A stretch of 64,000 nucleotides of DNA from Nicotiana tabacum (taxonomy: Eukaryota > Streptophyta > Magnoliopsida > Solanales > Solanaceae). Numbering within the stretch: the stretch's first letter is position 1; each line of letters opens with the position of its first letter. The stretch is from NCBI RefSeq assembly GCF_000715075.1, contig NC_134095.1:52814806-52878805 (forward strand), written 5' to 3'. Shown here piece by piece: positions 23,780 to 36,217 of the stretch. The notes under the pieces were generated by a model. It searched no databases. It was not told the DNA's origin and saw only the letters and a list, made by a program, of their open reading frames with translations. The translations under genes were made by a program, and so were the position numbers.

Positions 23780-26128
23780 TGTTGATACCCAATTTTCCCT
23801 GTATTTTTCTATATGCAAAATACCTTTCAAAATAGCATGTATATTCATATATAAGTATATCCCAGAGTTGCATTATTTTTCCTTAATTTTTCAAAGATTT
23901 TTAAATCAATTTACGGCTCTATTTTATCAAGAAAAACCCAATAATTATCCCCAAAATTATTATTTTGGTGATTCATTTATTTGAGTCTCATTTTTATACT
24001 AAAATATAGCTAAGATATTTTTCACGCATTTTTTACAAATTTATTTGGTATTTCTAAGGACAAAATTGCATAATTGCAATATTAGCCATTTTTAGGTTTA
24101 AATTCGTCTCATGTTTATAAAATGGGATATTATATTTTTAAATTGTTAATTATATATTATAAATCATTTTAGTTCTTTCAATTTGTTTTCAGAAACCTAT
24201 TTACTATTTTCTATAAATTACATGGAAAAAAGGGCTATTTAAAATATAGCCAAATTAGCTTTCAATTGTAGCCCAAAATTGGACCCCAATTTCCCAGCCC
24301 AATTTTAGTTAAAACCCAACCCACACCCTCTTTACCCATGCCCCCGTAACCCCACCTACCCGTCTCATCCTGGCCGTTGATCTCTAAGATCAACGACCCC
24401 TATTTCCCCTTACCTTTTTTAACCAAACGACCCCCCAACCCCTCTCATTCCTCACTCAACCAACTCTCTCTCTATCTCTCTATATCTGGTTCTCTCTAAA
24501 ACCTTCCCCCTGCCCCTCCTCTCCGATGAGTTTCACTCACCTTCACCGGCCACCTCCTGGCCTGAATCTACGGTGGTCTCACCACCTATCAGCCTTCCAT
24601 GGTGCATACACTCTTGTTTGCTGAGGTTTCATGGTCTGACCACGAAGAAGTTTCACCCAGACCTTTTTGGTTCAAGTTTATGGCCATCTCCGGCTTTGCT
24701 CCGGCAAGCCATGTCTGTTTCGAGCCTGGCTTCGACCCCTCCTGCTTAGGTCGACAACCATCCAAGCCTTTCTCGCCGTTTGAGTTCCTCTGAAACCCTA
24801 GCTTTTGAGGTTCTTCTATTTTCCTTTAGATCTGTTCTAGATCCATGTTTCCCCTAAATTTTTTAAACGATTTCTTGATTTTCTTTCGAAAAACTATGCT
24901 TTCAAAATCATTAATTCTCTGATCTAGGGTTTTCTTTTCGAGTTACTTAGATGTTCTCTGATCTTCTCTCTTATGTGTATCTTTTACTATGTTTCTCAAC
25001 AAGTGTCTTCTACTGTGTTCTTGTTAAGTTTTTGTTACCATGTTCTTTGTGTGTTTCTTCTACTGTGTTCTTAATAAGTCTCTTCTACCATGTTCTTTGT
25101 ATGCTTCTCCTGTTGTGTTCTGATCATTTTTTCTTCTACTATGTTTCTTATTAGATTCTTCAACCATGTTTGAGTTCTTTTTCTGTGTCTCGCATATTGT
25201 TCTTTTACTATGCTTCTCATGAGTTTCTGCTACTGAAAGAACATGTTAAAGGTTCAGTTCCTTTCTGAAACCTTTGAACTAGTTTCAATTAGTACTTTTT
25301 TTCTTGATTGCTTGTCCTCTCATCTCTGCTCTCGATTGATGGTGGAAACCCTCGAATTTGGGGGTTCTTCTAAGTTTGAGACCATTGGCTATGTGATTTG
25401 CTTGAACTGATTTTATTTCAAAAACCCTAACTCTTTTAGAACTATTTCGGATTTCTGAACTGAGTTTTGAAGTCTTTTCTAATTCTCTACTAAACTCTTC
25501 TAAGGTCCTTATACTGGACCCTTTTGTATACTATTTGATACTATCTCTCTTCTACATTTCTAACCTATGTGACTACCATGATCCTGTAGGTTATTATCTA
25601 CTGATTTTTGCAATGACATGACGTAGCATGATTGTGTGCTCTTTATATGTGCTGAACTTCCCTCTAAAATAGCTCTCAAACTTTTGATTAGTTTTCTGCA
25701 TAGGTTTGATTGATTCATTTCCTTGTTTGCTGATTTCCCTGTGACTCGTTTTAAGTTAAAAACTTTCCTTAGCTTTTCTGACTTGGTTCATTCATGGACC
25801 AATGATTACAAAATCTCTGATCCTTGATTTACTGGCTACTAATTGATTTCTCTTACCTTATTTATGTAACCGTGTATTTCAAAGTTCTGTCCTTAAGTAA
25901 TTTCTTATGTATCTACCCCTAATTGCCTACTTTGTACAAGATGTTTACTTGATTTCTTTCCTTAAATAGTTCTTACCGTTTGAGTCTGAATTCCTTAATT
26001 AAAGGAAATCTTGTATTGATTGATTTTAATTGATACCCTAGTTCCTTAATTGTATTCTTACCTTATTTCTGCCTATTTTTCACACTATAAATACACGACT
26101 CTTTCATTAGCATAAAAAGCATCCCTCA
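23780..26128 (+). repeat. E4 solo LTR, left part
   Basis: AT-rich at first, then a C-rich promoter-like stretch (24270-24560) and a T-rich region with degenerate repeats of 'cttctactgtgttctt' and 'accatgttctttgtgtg' at 24950-25220. There is no gene. Confidence 0.8.
26084..26094 (+). promoter_or_regulatory. TATA box of the E4 LTR
   Basis: 'ctataaatac' sits in a C/T-rich context about 35 bp before the E5 insertion point. The sequence beyond E5 (36218 on) is typical leader sequence. Transcription direction is taken from the LTR orientation. It is inferred from sequence alone. Confidence 0.5.
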
Positions 26129-29070
26129 TGTCACGACCCAATCCCCGATACGGTCGTGTTGGCATCTCTCGTGAAGACAAAGCCAGCCAACTAAACCCAA
26201 TACATCCTATTTAAAGCGGTTAAACAGTTCATAAGCAGTTTAAATGTGATTAAATGATAATAATTAGCGGAAGTACAACCCGACATAGCCCAAACCGGGT
26301 TGTCACAAGTCACGAGCATCTATTAGAGTATAAATACAACTGCAAGACCTGAAACATATAAAATAAGACTGATAAACAAAAGGAAGAGATGCGGTGCTGC
26401 AAACGCCGATAGTCACCTCACTAAACTCCGATAACTTAGCCTCCCACCAGCTCAAAACCCGCTACCGGGTGAACAAATACCTGCATCTGCACACGTGGTG
26501 CAGGGAGTAAAGTGAGTACTCCAACTCAGTGAGTAATAAAGGTAAATAATAACTGAGCAGTAAGAAATCACAAAAAATGCATCAACATGCTGTATAGAGC
26601 AGTCTAAAACCCTTTAAATAAAAGCAGTGAAACTGTGAAATCCTTGGAATAACATCTTAGCTCAGTTTAAACCTCTTTTGAAAATGACTTTCTCAACAGT
26701 TATGCAAATGAGTGCAAAACGAATAGTGCAGACAAGCACGAAAATCCGCTCCTCGGGCACAACACTCAATTAACAGATAATGCCAGGCAATTAGATAGAT
26801 ATCACATGGAGTAGCACAAACAACAGATAATGGCAGACAAATGAGATAAAGTAAACACATAGAACAATATCAACACCGCTGCGGCGTGCAGCCCGATCCA
26901 TATATCGCTGCGGCGTGTAGCCCGTTCCATATTTTACGTCGACGGCGCTCACTAGGGGTGTGCAGACTCCGAGAGGGGCCCCTTACGGCCCAAGTGCAAT
27001 ATCAAGCCATCTCGTGGCATCAAATCTAGGCCCTCGGCCTCATATAAATCACAAGCCACCTCGTGGCGTACATATCTCAAGCCCTCGGACTCATAATCAA
27101 TCAGTATCTCACTGCTGCGGCATGCAACCCGATCTAAAAGTATCCTCACAATACAGGCCCTTGACCTTACTCAGACAAAAATCACATAAGCTCCTCGGGC
27201 AGCAGTAAAACATGATTCTCAGCCCAGAAATATTATTGGAAATATCGTTTCAAGTGTTAAAGCAAAATAAACTTGGCTGAGTTTTGAAAACAGCGGGAAA
27301 CTACATGACTGAGTTCAAGTATAAAATCAAAATAGTGAGGAAATATCAACAATAGTCCACGAAGGGTTCAAATAGCTGGCACGAAGCCCAAATATGGAAA
27401 TCAACCCAAAACATAATGATCACAAATAAGTTTAAGTCAAATATGCGGTAAAATCATCAATCGGGACGGACCAAGTAACAATCCCCAATAGTAAAAGACC
27501 CCACGCTCGTCATCCAGCGCGTGTCTCACCTCAATACAGCACTACGATGTGCAATCCGGGGTTTCAAACCCTCAAGATATTATTTACAATCATTACTCAC
27601 CTCGAACCGGCGAAATCTCTAGATCGCGACGCCTTTGCCCCTCAAATCAGCCTCCAGGCGCGTCGAATCTATCCAAAATCAGAACGAATGCATCACAATA
27701 TGCTAAGGGAACAAAGCCCAAGTAAAAACAATCAATAACGGGCACAAATCCTGAAGTTACCAAAAACCCGAGCCCCAGGCCCACTTCTCGAAACTCAAAA
27801 AGTTTTACATCAACGGGCTCCTTATCCTTCCAAGAGTTTATACATATCAACAACATCAAAATCGGAGTTCAAACGACCCTCAAATCCTCCATTAAAGGCC
27901 TCTTAAACTCAAGCCCTAATCCTCCATTTTTAGCCCTTTAAACCCATTAGTTAAAGCCCTAAATTCATGAAATTCTACTATATGAATGTGTTTTAAGTCC
28001 AAAATCTTACCTCAACGAAGTCTCTTCGATTCCTCTCTTCAAAATCGCCCAAAGCTCCCAATTCCGAGTGCAAAAATGGTTAAACCCTTCAAAAATCGTG
28101 AAGGAAGACATATATACATTCTGCCCAGACATGACCGCATCTTCGGTCCAAAATCCGCTTTTGCGGTACCGCATATGCGGTCAACACATCCGCTTTTGCG
28201 GAGTTCATTAAACCGGCCTAAGCTGCATCTGCGAACCACTTCCGCATTTGCGCTTCCACAGATGCGATCCCTTTAGCCACTTCTGCGGTCCAGCTCGCCT
28301 GACCCATTTTCGCTTCTGCGATGATACACCTGCATCTGCAGCACCGCATCTGCGGTCCACAAACCGCAGATGCAGAAATACCAGAAGCAGCAAATCTAAA
28401 GCTACAACACAAATTCCAATTTCCCCGCCAACCATCCAAAATCACCCCGAGGCCCCCGAAGCCTCAACCAAAAGCATGAACATGACCCAATACCTTATTC
28501 AAACTTGTTCCAATCATCAAAACACTTTAAACAACATCAAATCCATCAATTCGCATCGAATTCAAGCCTAAGTTTTCTAAAAACTTCTTAAATACGTTTT
28601 CGATCAATAACCCAACCAAACCATGTTCGAAGGACCTGAAATTTTGCACACACATCACAAATGACATAACGAAGCTACAACAACTCTCGGAATTCCATTC
28701 CGACCCTCAGATCAAAATCTCACCTATCAACCAGAAATCGCCAAAATACTAACTTCGCCAATTCAAGCCTATTTCTACTCTGGACCTCCAAACTCAATTC
28801 CAGTCACACTCCTAAGTCATAAATCACCCAACAAAGCTAACCAAATCATAAAAATTCCGATCCGATCTCACATACAAATAAGTCAACTCTTGGTCAAACA
28901 TTTCAAATTCAAAGCTTTCAACTAAGAATGTTCTTTCGAATTCATACCGATTTCCGTGAGAACCAAAATCAACGATTTACATCAGTCATAATACATCATA
29001 CGGGGCAAGTCATGCCCGAGAACTGGCGTTCAAAGTGCAAAAGCTCGAAATGACCGGTTGGGTCGTTACA
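26129..29070 (-). repeat. E5 3' LTR (2942 bp)
   Basis: On the minus strand it starts TGTAACGACCC (29070) and ends GGGTCGTGACA (26129). It is nearly colinear with 33284-36217, with scattered substitutions and small indels, such as a roughly 10 bp loss near 33940 relative to 26790. A CCGCATCTGCGG-type dyad array is at 28125-28380. Confidence 0.95.
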
Positions 29071-29083
29071 TCCTCCCCCACTT
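29071..29083 (-). other. E5 polypurine tract
   Basis: The minus strand reads AAGTGGGGGAGGA immediately before the LTR start TGTAACGACCC. It is the best-preserved of the three related PPTs in the window. Confidence 0.88.
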
Positions 29084-30279
29084 AAACACACGTTCGTCCT
29101 CGAACGTACCTAGAGTTTTTCTAAAAGCCAACCCGTAGATGAATAATTTTACCATGCATATACCTGAAGGTGATCCCACGTCACCCTATCTCATATAGGT
29201 CCAATAACACACTGCAACTGAAATAGCACAATCCAATCTGGCCCATAAGCCATAGAACCACATTTCCACTTCCGAAACCATCAATACGATCAAAACCTCA
29301 CACCTATACTCTGAATAGACCTGAACCAGCTGTAATAACCCATGCCTGCAACCTCGGGAGCAATCCCATAATATACCACATAACTCAAACACTCGTAGCG
29401 ATAACTTCTATTCACAACAGCTGCCCACAACAACCGAATACTGGTAGAAAACCTCTTATCAACTAAAGTCTCATTCCAACACTTTCATATACTGCCAACG
29501 ATAAATGAAATACGCACTAAACCACGACCATTTCTCAGGTCAACCATTCATGAAGTTACTTCTCCTTTGGCAAACACCATAGCAAATTTCCGAGCCGAAC
29601 CTCGATATTATCCTTCCAACATGCTGAAATCGAATCCATTCATATTCATTAATGATCCCAATGATTTCCTCTAATCCAACACACCACTCTGGTGACATGA
29701 CACGTCAATATAGGCCTAAGCCACAACTTGCATAATACACGCACCAATAAGCAACGGTCCGAACATACTCAAATCATGAAAATGACTCAAATGAAAGAGT
29801 TGTACCTCAAGCTCACCCGTACTACCACAACACAAGACTGAGGACCCGTCTCACATCATAGAAATAGAACACCCGAATCTAACCCGCAAGGTCACATCTC
29901 CACATAGCTTCGCTACAAAATGTGCGATCCTATCCAAACACTATTCCACATGAAACACCTCAAGTCACTATGCTCGAAATTGACAACCACGCACAATTTG
30001 ATGCTTGGAACCAAAGCAAATCACTACACCCATGGTGAAACAAGGAACACATACCACGCAGACCCGATACGACGTAACCGATACCACCCAATTACTTTTC
30101 CCGCTTGACTTCCATTATGAATCCCAATAGAACCGCACCATATATGCCCATAACCAACAAATCATAACATCTCGCAACACAGAAAGACAACTCATAGATC
30201 TCCCAGATCACTAGTAAGCTCAATAACAGTCGAATTGACCTGTCCCTCAACAATATAGATTGGGGCCAACTAAGACGAC
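29084..30279. other. E5 internal, unassigned part near the PPT
   Basis: No gene is supported. In E2 this position holds the chromodomain and integrase, but no residue of either is recognised here. Only the first 25 bp ('cgttcgtcctcgaacg') match E2 and E3. Confidence 0.6.
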
Positions 30280-30910
30280 TCAGCTAGATCACGCATCCAC
30301 ATTGGCCTGCCAACGAACTCCTTATCAAAGAAGCCCAAAGCTGCTCCTTCCACTACTATAACTCCTGCCGGAGCCATACGATATGGTGCCCGACACCAAA
30401 TTAACACCGAAATCAACAACCCTGCCGCAACATGCCCGGCCACAAGAAACACATTCGGAGAGTCCCTTCACACTGGAACTGAATCAGTGGTAGAATCCTT
30501 TACACTGACATCCATTACGAAGGCTCAATTAAGAAAGGCAATCCTTCCTAGTCGTTTGCTGGGTCTTTGAAATATAAACCACCCTACTAAAACATAATCT
30601 GCCGCCCCTCGCCACTCAACCCGTGGCATTTCCGGCATAGCCCATAGTGTAATAGTCTAGAATAACCCAACATTGAGACGACCAGTCTGAACCCCAACAT
30701 CACATCCAACATCTAACATACCAACAAAGAAAAATCCACTCCAAATCCTGATAGTCGCTAAACAGTGCCGATACACACGATCCACAACCACAACATAGCT
30801 TGAATATGAGAACTTCCGTCTCAAAATCCACACGGCCCATGAATCACCACATCCGATCCCAATTTCGCCATCCGAATACATGCTACGCCTCAAATACCCA
30901 ATCATTCCAC
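30280..30910 (-). pseudogene. E5 protease-region remnant
   Basis: The nucleotide sequence parallels E2 at about 16680-17270 in order. 'gccggagccatacgatatg' matches the E2 'gaggagccatacgatacg' tract, 'cactcaacccgtggcatttccgg' matches 'cactcaacacgcggtatacctgg', and 'cgatacacacgatccacaac' matches 'cgataaatgcggtccacaac'. It is too decayed for an open frame. This is the only coding relic found in E5 and links it to the Tekay lineage. Confidence 0.7.
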
Positions 30911-33269
30911 GATATATACTCAAAAATTTCCCTGTGCCCCCAAGTAAACTCGAATATCACCAGTCGATCTAACAAGAAAGTGCTGCAATACTACCGAAGT
31001 ACCATCAACTTAATCACATTGTCTTTTCTGAAACACATACCCTCGTCAAATCACCCCAATTAGCACTACCTCTTCCTTAATCATCTGAAACTGCCCGTGC
31101 TACCTAAGAATTCATGACTTTCCATTCAGAACTGAACCGTAACCTTCCACACGCAATTGTCAATCCTCCACAACCTACCGCATATACCATACCATTTCAG
31201 GATAACATGAGAACTTCATCTTTCTTCCGAGCCATAAATATCTACATACTCAATTGGTCAAGAACTTTCCATTTGTCCTAATCTAGAAGAAAAATCATTA
31301 TACATCCCATGCTCCGCATGACCATAGAAAATATACATCTCTAAGCCGTGGTAAAAACCATCAAGAACTCCCCGAGTTCCCTTTGCACAAATCAGACATG
31401 TCAGGACTGAATCCTTCTAACTCGATCAAGCTAAGCAAGCCATCAAAACCTAAGAGCATCGTCTCTAAATACCTAAAAGGACTCACTACCTCGAACACAC
31501 ACAAGGAATTAATCATATCCTTACCATACTGGTTCGGTCTACTATCAAACTATTCCATCTATCTAAATTTCCTTCTGAATCATTTTCAACTTGATATTCT
31601 CTCTTGCTGTAGCACCACAGTTCCTCAACCCAGGCTCACCACATGAGACCCAAGCACAAGACCACATTGTCTAATACCTATACGCCGCTGAATACTCGCT
31701 CAATTACTCCCAGAAACACCACATTCCAAAACACTTTACTCTGAGGAACTTCTTGCGAATCTAAATCCGTTACCTTTGCTTTCCTGATGCTGATACATAG
31801 AATCCCATAATTAATGTAGAAATATCACAAGTCTTGACCTCTTCCAATAAAAACACATTTTCTAACCGTATATGCAACTTTAGAATACTCAATTGATGTA
31901 TGCAGACTCTTTGAACGCATTAGAATCATTCTCGCAAGTCATTCACTCTTATTCAAACTACAATTTACCTGACCCAACGAACAGAACCACCCGTGCCTCA
32001 TTGGCACTCCGACACCGCAAAATGAAATCCTCATCCTAATACAACCAAGCAACTTCCTGCCCTATGCACCGAACATTCTTTACCAATGACCACTTAAGAC
32101 ATCCCGTGATTCTCATACACTATGAAGAATAATATAACCTTTGTCAAAAATTTTCCTTTACTTGAGCCATCCTCGGTCTCTATTTTCGCAAGCCATAACT
32201 GATTCGCCCGCATGCCTCCAACTGGAACCAACGTAGCACCTAACCGTGCAATCAACTAATCACAGCAGACTCCCCCACTTGGCTCGGAGCCATAGATCAA
32301 AATACTCTCAATAACTCATAACACTTATCCTCTATTGATGCCACAATACCATAGTCAGATTAAACTCAAATCTTTTATAAACTGGTGAAAACACAGCTCA
32401 TCTAGAATTTTAACTCTTCTGCAGATCTCGCAATTCACTCGCGCAACAGTCAAGCCTGCTCTCTGAAGCGACCCACATTCAAATTTCAACACTTATATTT
32501 CACTGGTAAATGAGATCTTCTAACGGACACATAAGGATCACACAACTCCAAAATTCTTCGCAGGGGATAACCCACCTGCTTTGCCTTAAATTAACATTTC
32601 TATATACCTTCCACCGTCACAAACCGTACGCAGTTACTTAGTCTTCTTGAGTCTGAACTCATACTGCAACATGAGATTTACTTCACTCTCAAGTGGGAAA
32701 CATTGAAAGATCCTTCATATGCCCATAACTTGGGGCTATACCTCGAATCAAGATGGAAATCAAGCACCTAATAGTTCTTCTATCCTCCAACATACCTTCC
32801 TCGTCACTTCCAAGTCATATAGATACATCTCGCAATACTAACATACTCATCACATAGTTACCCAACCATCACTCCCACTAATAGGGGCGCTACCGAACAT
32901 ATAAGTTCAAAAACACCGCCTCACATAATCAGCACCTCGGTGCTCAAGCCATAGGCAAAGATCCGGCCACAAGTCCTCCAGACTGGCCCAACCTCAAACT
33001 CACAGAGATCACATCTCGCCCCTCGATCAGGGAATCACAAGCCATCAAGGCACGTCTGATACTGAGCACTCATGCGCGCATGCGAGCGCGTGGAAGGAAT
33101 TTCAAGAGCTACTTTTCAAGCTGGATCAAAGACGCACGATAAGAATTTAAGAACGTGAAGTTTTTCCTAAAGGCTCTGCAGCCTCTCGAGGATAAATATA
33201 GACGTCTCTGTACCGATCCGCGAGACTATACTAAACCTGCTCATGACTCGTGAGACCTATGTAACCTAG
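30911..33269. other. E5 internal, unassigned part and leader
   Basis: No gene is supported. The end near 33150-33269 resembles the E2 leader ('gcctctcgaggataaatatagacgtctctgtaccgat' parallels 'gcctctcgtagataagtacagatatcttcgtactgat' when compared in pieces). Nothing recognisable as gag remains. Confidence 0.6.
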
Positions 33270-33281
33270 GCTCTGATACCA
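33270..33281 (-). other. E5 primer-binding site
   Basis: The minus strand reads TGGTATCAGAGC, the full 12 bp match to the initiator tRNA-Met type PBS, 2 bp from the 5' LTR. Confidence 0.92.
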
Positions 33282-33283
33282 AC

Positions 33284-36217
33284 TTTCACGACCCAATCCC
33301 CGATCCAGTCGTGATGGCGCCTCTTGTGAAGACAAGGCCAGTCAACTAAACCCAATACATCCTATTTAAAGCGGTTAAACAGTTCATAAGCAGTTTAAAT
33401 GTGATTAAATGATAATAATTAGCGGAAGTACAACCCGACATAGCCCAAACCAGGGTGTCACAGGTCACGAGCATCTATTAGAGTATAAGTACAACTGCAA
33501 GGCCTGAAACATATAAAATAGGACTGATAAATAAAAGGAAGAGATGCGGTGCTGCGAACGCTGGCAGTCAACTCACTAAACTCCGATAACTTAGCCTTCG
33601 ACCAACTCAAAACCCGCTATCGAGTGAACAAATACCTGTATCTGCACACGTGGTGTAGGGAGTAAAGTGAGTACTCCAACTCAGTGAGTAATAAAGGTAA
33701 ATAATAACTGAGCAGTAAGAAATCACGAAAAATGCATCAACATGCTGTATAGAGCAGTCTAAAACCCTTTAAATAAAAGCAGTGAAACTGTGAAATCCTT
33801 GGAAAAACATCTTAGCTCAGTTTAAACCTCTTTTGAAAATGACTTTCTCAACAGTTATGCAAATGAGTGCAAAATGAATAGTGCAGATAAGCACGGAAGT
33901 CCGCCCCTTAGGCACAACACTCAATTAACAGATAATGCCAGGATAGATATCACATGGAGTAGCACAAACAATAGATAATGGCAGACAAATGAGATAAAGT
34001 AAACACATAGAACAATATCAACACCGCTGCGTCGTGCAGCCCGATCCATATATCGCTGCGGCGTGCAGCCCGATCCATATTTTACATCGACGGCGCTCAC
34101 TGGGGGTGTGCAGACTCTGGGAGGGGCCCCTTATGGCCCAAGTGCAATATCAAGCCATCTCGTGGCATCAAATCTAGGCACGAGGCCTTATATAAATCAC
34201 AAGCCACCTCGTGGCGTACATATCTCAGGCCCTCGGCCTCATAATCAATCAGTATCTCACTGCTGCGGTGTGAAGCCTGATCCAAAAGTATCCTCACAAT
34301 ACAGGCCCTCAGCCTTACTCAGTCAAAAATCACAAAAGCCCCTCGGGCAACAGTAAAACATGATGCTCAGCCCAGAAATATTATTGGAAATATCGTTTCA
34401 AGTGTTAAAGCAAAATAAACTTGGCTGAGTTTTGAAAACAGCAGGAAAATACATGACTAAGTTCAAGTATAAAATCAAAACAGTGAGGAAATATCAACAA
34501 TAGTCCCCGAAGGGTTCAAATAGCTGGCACGAAGCCCAAATATGGCAATCAACCCAAAACATAATGATAGCAAATAAGTTTCAGTCAAATATGCGATAAA
34601 ATCATCAATCGGGACAGACCAAGTAACAATCCCCAATAGTAAAAGACCCCCTCGTCATCCAGTGCATATCTCACCTTAATACAACACTACGATGTGCAAT
34701 CCGGGGTTTTAAACCCTTAGGATATCATTTACAATCATTACTCACCTCGAACCGCCGAAATCTCTAGCTCACGACGCCTTTGCCCCTCAAATTGGCCTCC
34801 ACGCGCGTCGAATCTATCCAAAATCAAAACGAATGCATCACAATATGCTAAGGGAACAAAGCCCAAGGGAAAACAATCAATAACAGGCACAAATCCCGAA
34901 ATTACCAAAAACCTGAGCCCCAGGCCCACTTCTCAAAACTCAATTTGTTTTACATCAACGGGTTCCTTATCCTTCCACGAGTTTATACATATCAACAACA
35001 TCAAAATCGGAGTTCAAATGACCCCTCAAATCCTCCGTTAAAGGCCTCTTAAACTCAAGCCCTAATCCTCCATTTTTAGCCCTTTAAACCCATTAGTTAC
35101 AACCCTAAATTCATGAAATTCTACTATATGAATGTGTTTTAAGTCCAAAATCCTTACCTCAACGAAGTCTCTTTGATTCCTCTCTTCAAAATCGCCCAGA
35201 GCTCCCAATTCCGAGTGCAAAAATAGTTAAACCCTTCAAATATCACGAAGGAAGACATATATACATTCTGCTCAGACATGACCGCATCTGCGGTTCAAAA
35301 TTCGCTTTTGCGGTACCGCATATGCGATCAACACATCTGCTTCTGCGGAGTTCATTAAACCGGCCTAAGCCGCATCTGCGAACTACTTCCGCATCTGCGC
35401 TTTTGCAGATGCGATTCTTTTAGCTGCTTCTACGGTCCAGCTCGCCTGACCCATTTTTTCTTCTACTATGATACACCCGCATCTGCAGCGCCGCATATGC
35501 GGTCCACAAACCGCAAATGCGGATATACCAGAAGCAACAAATCTAAAGCTGCAACACAAATTCCAATTTCCCCACCAACCATCCGAAATTACCCCGAGGC
35601 CCCCGGGACCTCAACCAAAAGCACGAACATTACCCAATACCTTATTCAAACTTGTTCCAATCGACAAAACACTTCAAACAACATCAAATCCATCAATTCA
35701 CATCGAATTCAAGCCTAAGTTTTCTAAAAACTTCTGAAATACGCTTTTAATCAAAAACCCAACCAAACCACGTTCGAATGACCTGAAATTTTGCACACAC
35801 AACACAAATGACATAACGAAGCTACAACAACTCTCGGAATTCCATTCCAACCCTCAGATCAAAATTTCACCTATCAACCAGAAATCGCCAAAATACTATC
35901 TTCGCCAAGTCAAGCCTATTTCTACTCCGGACCTCCAAAACCAATTCCGATCGTACTCCTAAGTCATAAATCACCCAACAAAGCTAACCAAATCATAAAA
36001 ATTCCGATCCGAGCTCATATACAAATAAGTCAACTCTTGGTCAAACCTTTCAAATTCAAAGCTTTCAATTGAGACTGTTCTTTCGAATTCATACCGATTT
36101 CCGTGAAAACCAAAATCAACAATTTACATCAGTCATAATACATCATACGGGGCAAGTCATGCCCAAGAACTAGCGATCAAAGTGCAAAATCTTGAAACAA
36201 CCAGTCGGGTCGTTACA
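33284..36217 (-). repeat. E5 5' LTR (2934 bp)
   Basis: Partner of 26129-29070. The terminal TG at 33284 (plus-strand reading) has changed to TT. The dyad array recurs at 35275-35530 with several changes, which shows these motifs decay individually. No gene. Confidence 0.94.

Larger units (their letters stand above)
26129..36217 (-). mobile_element. E5: Tekay-like element with both LTRs, pol mostly lost
   Basis: LTRs 26129-29070 and 33284-36217, PPT 29071-29083, PBS 33270-33281, and flanking CCTCA (26124-26128) versus CCCCA (36218-36222), a 5 bp duplication with one mismatch. The internal region is only 4.2 kb, with a protease-region remnant but no RT, integrase or chromodomain. It lies inside the E4 solo LTR. 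Confidence 0.92.
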
